Assembly (NCBI GenBank): GCA_903861055.1
Contig: CAIOSU010000494.1
Location: 1 to 7,835, forward strand
DNA: 7,835 bases
Direction of reading: 5' to 3'
From: an uncultured bacterium
Lineage (GTDB): Bacteria; Bacteroidota; Bacteroidia; Chitinophagales; CAIOSU01
The translations under genes were made by a program, and so were the position numbers. The notes below the pieces were generated by a model. It ran no database searches. It saw only the letters and a list, made by a program, of their open reading frames with translations, and was not told the origin of the DNA. Shown here piece by piece: positions 1 to 6,248 of this stretch (within the stretch, counting starts at the first letter, position 1; each line of letters starts with the position of its first letter).

Positions 1-14
1 AGCGTTTGCTGCAT
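1..14 (-). CDS. Possible 5' end of a further operon gene (partial)
   Basis: An ATG on the minus strand at position 14 opens a frame reading M-Q-Q-T before the window ends. It lies 32 nt downstream of the ftsH stop, as expected for another gene of the rsfS-ftsH operon. Only four codons are visible, so neither the product nor the reality of the gene can be judged. In related bacteria genes for a LUD-domain protein or phosphatidate cytidylyltransferase often follow ftsH; that is context only. Confidence 0.25.
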
Positions 15-46
15 TACCCGCTTTTAATTTTAAGCTCCTAATTGTG

Positions 47-2185
47 CTACACTGCTACATCATTGCTGGGCAGCGGTGTGTCGCTATCAAGACTAAGCTT
101 TTTTGCATCATCCGTATTTGGGCTATCGCTCGCAACGGTTATTTCAGGTTCAATTACAGGCGGCGTATTATCCGAGCCTGCAATATGTGGTTTCGCATTT
201 TCCTCAGGGTGGCGGTCGCCTTTATCATCGTATGGGCGTTTGCCAACTAGGCGCTCCAAATCGTCTTTAAAGATAATTTCGCGGGCCAACAATTCCTGTG
301 CTACGGCTTCCAGCTCGCTGCGCTTGCTTAGCAGCAGGGCTTTGGTGCGCTCATAAGCCTCATCAATCATCAGCTTCACTTCCATATCAATCAATTTGGC
401 CGTGTCTTCAGAGTATGGTTTTTTGAACTGATAGTCGCCGTTAGGGTCGTTAAAGCTCAGGTTACCAATTTTCTTGTTCAAGCCATAAATGGTTACCATA
501 CTGTAAGCCATACGGGTAATACGCTCCAAATCGTTTTGTGCACCAGTGGTAATGCGGCCAAATACTATTTCTTCGGCAGCGCGGCCACCTAATGCCATAC
601 ACATACTATCCAATAATTGCTCTGTGCTATATAAATACTGCTCTTTTGGCAAATACTGGGCATAACCCAAGGCAGCCATACCACGGGGCACTATTGATAC
701 TTTTACTAATGGGTCGGCATACTGAAGGAACCAGCCGCAAATGGCATGGCCCGCTTCGTGGTAAGCCACCACTTTTTTCTCTTCGGGGCTAATTATTTTG
801 TTCTTTTTCTCCAAGCCACCAATCACACGGTCAATAGCATCCTGGAAATCTTTCATTTCCACCGAATCCTTGTTGCGGCGGGCAGCTATCAAAGCAGCTT
901 CGTTACATACGTTCGCAATTTCAGCACCTGCAAACCCAGGGGTTTGTGCCGATAGTTTACCGGCATTAACCTCTTCGGCAGTTTTAATGCCTTTCAAATG
1001 TACCCTAAAAATTTGCTCACGGCCTACCAAATCGGGCTTATCAATACCAATCTGCCTATCAAAACGGCCTGGGCGCAATAGGGCACTATCCAACACATCG
1101 GGACGGTTGGTGGCGGCCATAATTATTACGCCAGTATCAGTACCAAAACCATCCATTTCTACCAACAACTGGTTTAGGGTGTTTTCGCGCTCATCGTTGC
1201 TCTGTACCATGTTTTTACCGCGGGCACGACCAATTGCGTCAATCTCATCAATAAAGATGATACATGGTGCTTTTTCGCGAGCTTGCTTAAACAAATCCCT
1301 AACACGGCTAGCGCCCACACCTACAAACATCTCCACAAAATCGGAACCCGAAATAGAGAAGAAAGGCACTTGCGCTTCGCCTGCAACGGCTTTCGCCATC
1401 AAGGTTTTACCTGTTCCCGGAGGGCCCACCAAAAGCACGCCTTTCGGTATTTTGCCACCAAGGCGGGTATACTTTTTAGGGTTCTTAAGGAAATCGACAA
1501 TTTCCATTACCTCTTCTTTGGCTTCGTCTAACCCAGCCACATCCTTAAAGGTGATATTGATTTTGCTTGCATCAAACAATGCCGCTTTCGATTTGCCGAT
1601 GTTGAATATTTGGCCTCCAGGGCCGCCGCCACCGCTACCTACTCGGCGCATAATGAATATCCAGATACCAATAATCAGTATTATGGGCAATATAAGACCT
1701 ACTTTATCGACCCAGCTACCGCGGGTTTCGTGCAGTACCTTTACGCGGGAGGCTAAGTTTGCATCCATTTGAACCTTGTCCAACTCTTCGCGAAAGTATT
1801 TTTCGTCGCCAATTTGAAGCTTAAACTGCTCTTCGGTGTTTTCACCACCAAACGGGCTTTTCGATACCTTTTCGTACTTTTTTAGCTTCTCGGCATTAGT
1901 GGTATATATCTTGTCGGTTTCAGATGTTTTGAGGGTATCTTGGTAAATAAACACCTCTACCTGTTCGCTGTTCACGATAATGATTTTTTCCACGTCGCCT
2001 TCGCGCACCATCTTGAAAAAATCCTGCTCATTGGTCACATCAGGATTTGACGAGCGAACCTGAAACAGTTGAAAACCGATTAGCAACAGCGCCACAAGGC
2101 CATATATCCAATAGTAGTTAAATTTGGGGTTCTTGGGCAAAGGTAGCTTGCCCTTTGGTTTATCTTGATTTTCCTTGTTTTCCAT
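47..2185 (-). CDS. ftsH: ATP-dependent zinc metalloprotease FtsH
   Basis: A 712-aa membrane-anchored AAA+ protease that extracts and degrades misfolded membrane proteins and some short-lived cytosolic proteins; the family works as a hexamer with its catalytic part in the cytoplasm. A first membrane helix (about 25-42) is followed by a periplasmic domain (about 43-160) and a second helix (about 162-180). The AAA domain shows Walker A GPPGTGKT (254-261), the pore motif FVG (287-289), Walker B FIDEID (311-316) and the second region of homology with RPGRFDR (371-377), which holds both arginine fingers. The zinc site HEAGH (476-480) and the probable third ligand D552 in TTGAQND are intact. The tail from about 650 is polar, rich in Asp and Pro, and probably disordered. 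The ATG at 2185 lies 22 nt after the rsfS stop, so the two are probably cotranscribed. All catalytic residues are present and I see no damage. Confidence 0.98.
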   Translation of the reverse strand: MENKENQDKPKGKLPLPKNPKFNYYWIYGLVALLLIGFQLFQVRSSNPDVTNEQDFFKMVREGDVEKIIIVNSEQVEVFIYQDTLKTSETDKIYTTNAEKLKKYEKVSKSPFGGENTEEQFKLQIGDEKYFREELDKVQMDANLASRVKVLHETRGSWVDKVGLILPIILIIGIWIFIMRRVGSGGGGPGGQIFNIGKSKAALFDASKINITFKDVAGLDEAKEEVMEIVDFLKNPKKYTRLGGKIPKGVLLVGPPGTGKTLMAKAVAGEAQVPFFSISGSDFVEMFVGVGASRVRDLFKQAREKAPCIIFIDEIDAIGRARGKNMVQSNDERENTLNQLLVEMDGFGTDTGVIIMAATNRPDVLDSALLRPGRFDRQIGIDKPDLVGREQIFRVHLKGIKTAEEVNAGKLSAQTPGFAGAEIANVCNEAALIAARRNKDSVEMKDFQDAIDRVIGGLEKKNKIISPEEKKVVAYHEAGHAICGWFLQYADPLVKVSIVPRGMAALGYAQYLPKEQYLYSTEQLLDSMCMALGGRAAEEIVFGRITTGAQNDLERITRMAYSMVTIYGLNKKIGNLSFNDPNGDYQFKKPYSEDTAKLIDMEVKLMIDEAYERTKALLLSKRSELEAVAQELLAREIIFKDDLERLVGKRPYDDKGDRHPEENAKPHIAGSDNTPPVIEPEITVASDSPNTDDAKKLSLDSDTPLPSNDVAV

Positions 2186-2207
2186 GTTCTATTCTTGCCT
2201 GTATTGT

Positions 2208-2588
2208 TTATTCAAATTCCTTCATTTCAGCATCTGCCCACAACTCTTCCAACTGATAAAACTTACGGTTCTCAGTTCGGAAAATGTGCACCACAATGTC
2301 AATGTAATCCAACACTACCCACTCCATGGTTTTAAAACCCTCTTTATGGTTCGGATATTCGCCAGTGTCTTTTCTTATTTTGTCAACTATATGGTCGGCT
2401 ATAGCTTTTACCTGTATGGTAGTAGTGGCATCGCACACAACAAAAAAATCGCAAACTGCATCGGGTAATTTCCTAAGGTCGAGACTGATTACATTTTCGG
2501 CTTTTTTATCCAAAGCAGCTTCTGCTATTTGGGTTCTGAGGGCCTCTATCTCTTTTTTCTTGTTTTTTTGGGCTAATTTGGTGCTCAA
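2208..2588 (-). CDS. rsfS: Ribosomal silencing factor RsfS (Iojap/DUF143 family)
   Basis: A 126-aa RsfS homologue. The family binds ribosomal protein uL14 on the large subunit, blocks joining of the subunits and so lowers translation when nutrients are short. The core is recognisable: LDLRKLP (36-42), CDFFVVCDATTT (46-57), WVVLDYIDIVVHIF (90-103, the family signature, usually with Gly where Ile96 stands) and YQLEELWADAE (111-121). Residues 1-25 are a lysine-rich extension. The start is TTG at 2588, preceded by GAAGAG six nt upstream on the minus strand; I see no in-frame ATG that would keep the N-terminal helix. It is the first gene of the operon with ftsH and diverges from birA. Identification is firm, the exact start less so. 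Confidence 0.93.
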   Translation of the reverse strand: MSTKLAQKNKKKEIEALRTQIAEAALDKKAENVISLDLRKLPDAVCDFFVVCDATTTIQVKAIADHIVDKIRKDTGEYPNHKEGFKTMEWVVLDYIDIVVHIFRTENRKFYQLEELWADAEMKEFE

Positions 2589-2649
2589 AATCTCTTCTGT
2601 TCTAGTATTCGGTTCGTTTTATATAATCCTACGCAATTTACTAATTCTT
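2589..2649. promoter_or_regulatory. Divergent promoter region between rsfS and birA
   Basis: This 61-bp AT-rich spacer must hold the promoters, or at least the 5' leaders, of both divergent genes. It contains a perfect 8-bp palindrome TTATATAA at about 2619-2626. I find no clean match to the Bacteroidota TTTG / TAnnTTTG promoter in either direction, so promoter positions are not assigned. There is no room for a separate gene. Confidence 0.4.
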
Positions 2650-3408
2650 TTGTTCACAACTACAAACAACATCCTACTAGGAAAGGTTTTGCAGCAGCAT
2701 GACTTCGTTGATTCGACGAATAGCCAGGCTAAAATATTGTTAGCAAAAAGCAAGCCAGTAGAAGGAACTGTCATAATAGCACACACCCAGCACCAAGGAA
2801 AAGGACAATATGGCAACAATTGGGTGGCGATTGGCGGTCAGAATTTAACTTTAAGTATTATTCTATATCCCAAATTTGTACCAGCTTCTCGTCAGTTTTT
2901 GCTCAGCCAAGCGGTTGCATTAGGCATCCGCGATGGGTTAGAGCCATATCTACCTCAGCCTGCCTACATTAAATGGCCAAATGACATTATTAGTTCGGAT
3001 AAAAAAATTTGTGGGGTATTGATAGAAAATAGCTTGCAGGGCAATGTTATAGCAGATTCCGTTATTGGCATCGGGGTTAATGTTAATCAGTCCGATTTTA
3101 ATGGCTTGCCCCATGCAGCCTCTTTGCACACCCTTACTGGCCGCACTTTCGATTTGGACCGCGTATTTCACCGCATCCTTTCTTGCATTGAAGGCTACTA
3201 TTTGCAACTACTTGCCAATCGCGAGGCGATCGTGGAAAGCGCATATTTGAAACACCTTTACCGCCTAAACCAACCCAGCACGTTTTTGGTTGGGGGTAAC
3301 CAGTTTGAGGGCACCATAAGAGGCGTTGACATTAACGGTAGAATGTTAGTTGAAGATAACGATGGTGTAAAGACTTATGCTTTAAAAGAAGTGAGCTTTA
3401 GTTATTGA
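2650..3408 (+). CDS. birA: Biotin--[acetyl-CoA-carboxylase] ligase
   Basis: Biotin-protein ligase, which activates biotin with ATP to biotinyl-AMP and attaches it to the lysine of the biotin carrier domain of acetyl-CoA carboxylase and related enzymes. Counting from TTG 2650 it has 252 aa. Motifs are DSTN (21-24), the adenylate loop GKGQYGNNW (50-58, matching GRGRRGRKW of the E. coli enzyme), KWPND (108-112), KICGVLIE (119-126) and GIGVNVN (140-146), then the small C-terminal domain from about 210. There is no N-terminal helix-turn-helix, so this is the monofunctional class and not the biotin repressor. The frame stays open back to 2326, but that part is antisense to rsfS and does not resemble the family. 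No ATG lies near the expected N-terminus; TTG 2650 keeps the NNILLGKVL segment, which resembles the usual start of Bacteroidota homologues. TTG 2689 is an alternative but would remove it. Confidence 0.93.
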   Translation: MFTTTNNILLGKVLQQHDFVDSTNSQAKILLAKSKPVEGTVIIAHTQHQGKGQYGNNWVAIGGQNLTLSIILYPKFVPASRQFLLSQAVALGIRDGLEPYLPQPAYIKWPNDIISSDKKICGVLIENSLQGNVIADSVIGIGVNVNQSDFNGLPHAASLHTLTGRTFDLDRVFHRILSCIEGYYLQLLANREAIVESAYLKHLYRLNQPSTFLVGGNQFEGTIRGVDINGRMLVEDNDGVKTYALKEVSFSY

Positions 3409-3426
3409 GGTTTACCGAAGTATTGA

Positions 3427-3450
3427 TGTGTAAAGCACTTGTCTTACACA
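3427..3450. promoter_or_regulatory. 7-bp inverted repeat, candidate operator
   Basis: TGTGTAA (3427-3433) and TTACACA (3444-3450) form perfect inverted arms around a 10-bp spacer. The site lies just upstream of the likely -7 box and start of the ATP-cone nuclease gene, where a repressor or the gene's own product could bind. A 7-bp direct repeat, AAGCACT, overlaps it (3433-3439 and 3450-3456). No T-run follows, so a terminator for birA is less likely. Confidence 0.35.
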
Positions 3451-3455
3451 AGCAC

Positions 3456-3463
3456 TATCTTTA
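3456..3463 (+). promoter_or_regulatory. Candidate -7 promoter element
   Basis: TATCTTTA matches the Bacteroidota -7 consensus TAnnTTTG in all but the last base. The only -33 candidate is CTTG at 3438-3441, and the 14-bp spacing is shorter than usual. If used, transcription would begin only a few bases before the ATG at 3472, giving a nearly leaderless mRNA. Confidence 0.35.
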
Positions 3464-3471
3464 GTATCGAA

Positions 3472-4326
3472 ATGGGGAAAGCAATCGTAAATATCACTAA
3501 AGCCTCTGGGCAAAAAGCTCCTTTTAATAAGGGTAAGCTGAAACAATCATTATTAAGAGCGGGCGCTACCAACAATAAAGCCGACGAGGTGGTGGCTGAG
3601 ATAATGGATATGCTGGTAGAAGGCATGAGCACTAAAAAAATTTACAAAGTGGCATTCCGTATGTTGCGCAGCGTTTCGCGACCTGCTGCTTCAAGGTACA
3701 AGCTAAAGCAGGCGTTAGTTGAGTTGGGTCCCACGGGGTTCCCGTTTGAGTTATTTATCGGCGAACTACTTAAGTTCCGTGGCTACCAAGTAAAAGTTGA
3801 TGAAGTAGTACAGGGGCATTGTGTAACCCACGAGATTGATGTGCTGGCCGAAAAGGGCAATGAGCAGCTAATAATTGAGTGCAAGTTCCACAACCGCCAA
3901 GGTTATATCTCTGATGTGAAGATACCGTTGTATATACAATCACGATTTCTGGATGTACAGACTTTTTGGAATCAAACAAAGGGAGAAGAGGAAAAGGCGC
4001 TGCAAGGATGGGTGGTAACCAACACCCGTTTTTCGACAGATGCAGTGCAGTATGGCAATTGTATGGGTCTGCATCTCATGAGTTGGGATTATCCGCTCAA
4101 TAGCGGCATTAGAGATTGGGTTGACCAATCTGGCCTGCACCCACTTACCAGCCTTACTACCCTTACCAAGGCCGAAAAACAGCACTTGTTAGATAAAAAG
4201 GTAGTGTTATGCAAAACGTTGCATCAAAAGCCAGAGTTGCTAGAAGGTATTGGTGTGCTAGAGCCTAGGCTGCAACGGGTGCTTGACGAATGCTTGCAAC
4301 TTTGCCAAACGCATTTACCTGAGTAG
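3472..4326 (+). CDS. ATP-cone domain fused to Mrr-like restriction endonuclease domain
   Basis: A 284-aa two-domain protein. Residues 1-90 are an ATP-cone, the ATP/dATP-sensing module of ribonucleotide reductases and the repressor NrdR: VNITKASGQKAPFNKGKL, then helices and RPAASRYKLKQAL (70-82). Residues 91-205 form a PD-(D/E)XK nuclease fold of the Mrr type: helix FELFIGELLKFRGY (92-105), the metal-binding Asp in HEIDVLAEKG (D123), ECK (E136, K138), and a strand WVVTNTRFSTDAVQYG ending the core. The active-site pattern D...ExK is complete, so catalysis on nucleic acid is plausible. The C-terminal part (206-284) is helical and unassigned. I chose ATG 3472 over the TTG at 3439 because the domain begins right after it and the TTG lies within the inverted repeat. 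It is not beside a methylase or other restriction genes. The domain calls are good; the biological role is unknown. Confidence 0.85.
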   Translation: MGKAIVNITKASGQKAPFNKGKLKQSLLRAGATNNKADEVVAEIMDMLVEGMSTKKIYKVAFRMLRSVSRPAASRYKLKQALVELGPTGFPFELFIGELLKFRGYQVKVDEVVQGHCVTHEIDVLAEKGNEQLIIECKFHNRQGYISDVKIPLYIQSRFLDVQTFWNQTKGEEEKALQGWVVTNTRFSTDAVQYGNCMGLHLMSWDYPLNSGIRDWVDQSGLHPLTSLTTLTKAEKQHLLDKKVVLCKTLHQKPELLEGIGVLEPRLQRVLDECLQLCQTHLPE

Positions 4327-4367
4327 TCAATATTATCGCCCCTTCGAAATGAAATTCATAGCCTCCC

Positions 4368-5393
4368 ATGAAAAAGATAGTTATCCATAAAGCGGGCAGT
4401 TTTGATCAGCTAAAGATTGAAGAACACCCCGACTTAACCCCTGCTTCCGATGAAATTAAGGTGGCCATATGCGCTATTGGCATCAATTATGCCGATGTGA
4501 TTATCCGATGGGGGTTGTATGATAGCGCGCGCAAGTTTGTGGGCTGGCCAATTACGCCAGGCTTTGAGTTTTCGGGCACTGTGGCGGCAATAGGCAAGGA
4601 TGCTAAAGGCTTTGAGGTAGGCCAAAAAGTATTTGGCTTGAGCCTTTTTAACGGCTACGCAACCGAAATATGCGTAAAAGCTGACATGCTATATCCTTTG
4701 CCCAAAAATATGACCTTGGAACAAGCAGCAGGCTTTCCTGCCGTATACATGACGGCCTACCATGCGTTGCTGCAATTGGTTATTGTTCGCCCAACCGATA
4801 AGGCCATCGTGCACTCTGCTGCAGGTGGCGTAGGCAGTGCCTTATTGCAGCTGTGCCGCATAAAAGGCATTGAAACCGCTGGGGTGGTAGGTTCAAGCCA
4901 CAAAGTGCAGCGCGCCAAAGAACTGGGTGCCACCTATGTAATCGACAAAAGCACACAAGACCTCTGGCCCGCCATACAAAAGCTATACCCCGCTGGTCCC
5001 GATGTGATTTTTGATGCCAACGGCGGCGAAAGTCTGCAAAAGGGCTGGGACGCGTTGGCCCGTGGTGGTAAAATGATATCATACGGCACACACACCATAC
5101 TGCCCAAAGAGAGCGGCCACATCAATTATCTAAAACTGGCCTTGGGTTGGTTGAATGCACCGAGGTTCAATTCATTGAACATGAACCAGCGCAGCATTAT
5201 TACCTTCAACCTCAGCTTTATGTTTGATAAAAAGGACTTATTGAATGAGGCCATGACCGATTTGATAGCTTGGTTAGAAGCTGGCGATATTGAGCCTATT
5301 GCCGTTACTACCTATGCCTTTACTGATGTTGCCCAAGCCCACAAAGATTTGCAATCGGGCAATACGATGGGCAAGCTGGTGCTGGTGGTGTAG
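4368..5393 (+). CDS. Zinc-independent MDR-superfamily oxidoreductase (VAT1/quinone oxidoreductase-like)
   Basis: A 341-aa medium-chain dehydrogenase/reductase. The N-terminal GroES-like domain (1-120) shows GINYADVIIRWGLY (38-51) and PGFEFSGTVAAIG (64-76), and the Rossmann domain has the nucleotide-binding loop AAGGVG (151-156) followed by the LGATYVID strand (187-193). The cysteines and histidine that bind zinc in alcohol dehydrogenases are missing, which places it with quinone oxidoreductases, enoyl reductases and VAT1-like proteins; these typically use NADPH to reduce quinones or alpha,beta-unsaturated carbonyls. The C-terminus GNTMGKLVLVV is typical of the group. The ATG at 4368 gives full family length. 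It starts 41 nt after the nuclease gene and could share its transcript, although no functional link is evident. The substrate cannot be deduced. Confidence 0.9.
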   Translation: MKKIVIHKAGSFDQLKIEEHPDLTPASDEIKVAICAIGINYADVIIRWGLYDSARKFVGWPITPGFEFSGTVAAIGKDAKGFEVGQKVFGLSLFNGYATEICVKADMLYPLPKNMTLEQAAGFPAVYMTAYHALLQLVIVRPTDKAIVHSAAGGVGSALLQLCRIKGIETAGVVGSSHKVQRAKELGATYVIDKSTQDLWPAIQKLYPAGPDVIFDANGGESLQKGWDALARGGKMISYGTHTILPKESGHINYLKLALGWLNAPRFNSLNMNQRSIITFNLSFMFDKKDLLNEAMTDLIAWLEAGDIEPIAVTTYAFTDVAQAHKDLQSGNTMGKLVLVV

Positions 5394-5420
5394 TTTGATA
5401 GTAAATTGCTACAGACATTA

Positions 5421-5435
5421 AGTCTCACTGGGACT
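5421..5435 (+). terminator. Small hairpin after the oxidoreductase gene
   Basis: AGTCTC and GGGACT pair as a 6-bp stem with one G-T wobble and a 3-base loop, 28 nt after the stop at 5393. No T-tract follows, so intrinsic termination is doubtful. Confidence 0.2.
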
Positions 5436-5539
5436 GGTAAGTTACCCATTCGGGGTTAAACATCAGTAGCAACAATAAGCAAAGTATCCATTTGGCTCTT
5501 TAGCAGCCGAATGTTTAGCAGCGTACCCCACCAATCCTA

Positions 5540-5564
5540 AATTTTCAATCTTGAATTTTAAATT
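5540..5564 (+). repeat. 25-bp AT-rich direct repeat, copy 1
   Basis: This copy begins AATTTTCAATC and ends TTTTAAATT, and is identical to 6206-6230 over 25 bp in the same orientation. Its core TTCAA-TC-TTGAA is a small palindrome. It ends 54 nt before the antitoxin ATG. Confidence 0.85.
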
Positions 5565-5618
5565 CAATACCCAAATGAATTTTTTGCCTAATAAAGCGTT
5601 AATCATTATTATTACACT

Positions 5619-5867
5619 ATGGCAACATACACTATTTCGGTAAAAGACCCTGCGGATATGGAACGCCTTGAAGCCCTTGTTAAAGAGCTTGAAAGTGCGA
5701 CCGTGCGCGAAAAATCGATTAGCCCAAAAGGTCTTGAAAGAATAGAGTCTATTGAAGCCTTGAACCATAGGGTTGAAGAAGGTAGGCAGATGAACAAGGC
5801 GGGCATGTATCTAACAGATAATGAACTGGACAAAGAGATACAGCAATGGCTCGGAGAAAAGCCTTGA
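5619..5867 (+). CDS. Putative antitoxin of a ParE/RelE-type toxin-antitoxin pair
   Basis: An 82-aa charged protein, directly upstream of and overlapping a ParE/RelE-like toxin gene; position, size and overlap make it the likely cognate antitoxin, which would bind and neutralise the toxin and repress the operon. It starts with a short strand (YTISVKD, 4-10), continues with a helix rich in Glu, Leu and Lys (12-29), and ends with LTDNELDKEIQQWLGEKP (65-82), a helical tail of the kind that wraps around such toxins. I see no clear ribbon-helix-helix, AbrB or Phd signature, so the DNA-binding class is open. It has no paralogue in the window. The role is inferred mainly from context. Confidence 0.7.
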   Translation: MATYTISVKDPADMERLEALVKELESATVREKSISPKGLERIESIEALNHRVEEGRQMNKAGMYLTDNELDKEIQQWLGEKP

Positions 5868-6184
5868 AAACAATTTGGTCTCTCCGCTCCATACAGAGCT
5901 TAAAAGACATTTATATTTGGTATGCTGAAGATTATTCGGTGTCTCGTGCCAAAAAGGTCGTGTTATCCATCAGAAGCAAAGTGAGGCAAATAGTCAAAAT
6001 TCCATTTGGTTATCCTATATTTCCATACACTCATCCAAAAGACGAATCTGTTCGATACGCAATTGTAAAAGGGACCTATTGGATTATTTACGAGGTAACC
6101 GAAAATCAGCTAGAGGTAATTGACATCATTCATGCCTCGCAAAATCCTGATTTGTTTAAGGTTGCTAGTAGCGATGTAACTTAA
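5846..6184 (+). CDS. ParE/RelE-superfamily toxin
   Basis: A 112-aa protein of the ParE/RelE fold: IWSLRSIQSLKDIYIWYAED (10-29) is the typical first strand and helical hairpin, followed by GYPIFP (55-60), VRYAIVKGTYWIIYEV (69-84) and the C-terminal strand VIDIIHASQNP (91-101). Members either poison DNA gyrase (ParE) or cleave mRNA on the ribosome (RelE); the sequence looks closer to ParE, but the target cannot be settled by eye. From ATG 5846 it overlaps the antitoxin by 22 nt. TTG 5864 is a serious alternative: it overlaps the antitoxin stop as TTGA, has GGAGAA five nt upstream, and would start M-K-T-I-W-S, the usual N-terminus of the family. The second copy of the 25-bp repeat follows 21 nt after the stop. 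Confidence 0.87.
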   Translation: MARRKALKTIWSLRSIQSLKDIYIWYAEDYSVSRAKKVVLSIRSKVRQIVKIPFGYPIFPYTHPKDESVRYAIVKGTYWIIYEVTENQLEVIDIIHASQNPDLFKVASSDVT

Positions 6185-6205
6185 GATCTTGCCTACTGGC
6201 TGCCC

Positions 6206-6230
6206 AATTTTCAATCTTGAATTTTAAATT
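6206..6230 (+). repeat. 25-bp AT-rich direct repeat, copy 2
   Basis: Identical over 25 bp to 5540-5564, 666 bp away, in the same orientation. It lies between the toxin stop and the DUF3820 gene start, 18 nt before that ATG. The two copies bracket exactly the toxin-antitoxin pair. The flanking bases differ on both sides. Confidence 0.85.
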
Positions 6231-6248
6231 TTTAGTTAATTTGCCATC

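Larger units (their letters stand above)
5394..5618. other. 225-bp intergenic region without a convincing gene
   Basis: No ORF here looks real; a minus-strand frame entering from 5768 is a shadow of the antitoxin gene. The region holds a short hairpin (5421-5435), the odd palindrome GGTAAGTTACC (5436-5446), a 9-bp direct repeat TTTAGCAGC (5499-5507 and 5514-5522) and the first copy of the 25-bp repeat (5540-5564). The promoter of the toxin-antitoxin pair presumably lies in the last 60 bp, but I see no good consensus match. Confidence 0.6.

Noticed and set aside
798..1772. Long plus-strand ORF of 324 codons
   Set aside because: It lies wholly within ftsH on the other strand. The translation is rich in Ser, Pro and Ile without domain features, as expected for a shadow of a conserved gene.
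2326..2649. A 108-codon N-terminal extension of birA
   Set aside because: It is antisense to rsfS, whose protein is clearly conserved, and its translation is hydrophobic, rich in Ser and Phe, and unlike any biotin ligase N-terminus.
3427..3450. Inverted repeat as an intrinsic terminator of birA, or as an NrdR box
   Set aside because: There is no T-run after the stem and the stem is AT-rich. It also does not match the NrdR box consensus I know, despite the ATP-cone downstream.
3439..3471. TTG 3439 as the start of the ATP-cone nuclease
   Set aside because: The codons overlap the inverted repeat and -7-like box, and the ATP-cone begins just after ATG 3472.
5463..5768. Minus-strand ORF of 101 codons across the gap and the antitoxin gene
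   Set aside because: Half of it is the shadow of the antitoxin and the rest translates the AT-rich repeat; no family features are seen.
5540..6230. 25-bp repeats as inverted ends of an insertion sequence
   Set aside because: They are direct, not inverted, and no transposase gene lies between them.
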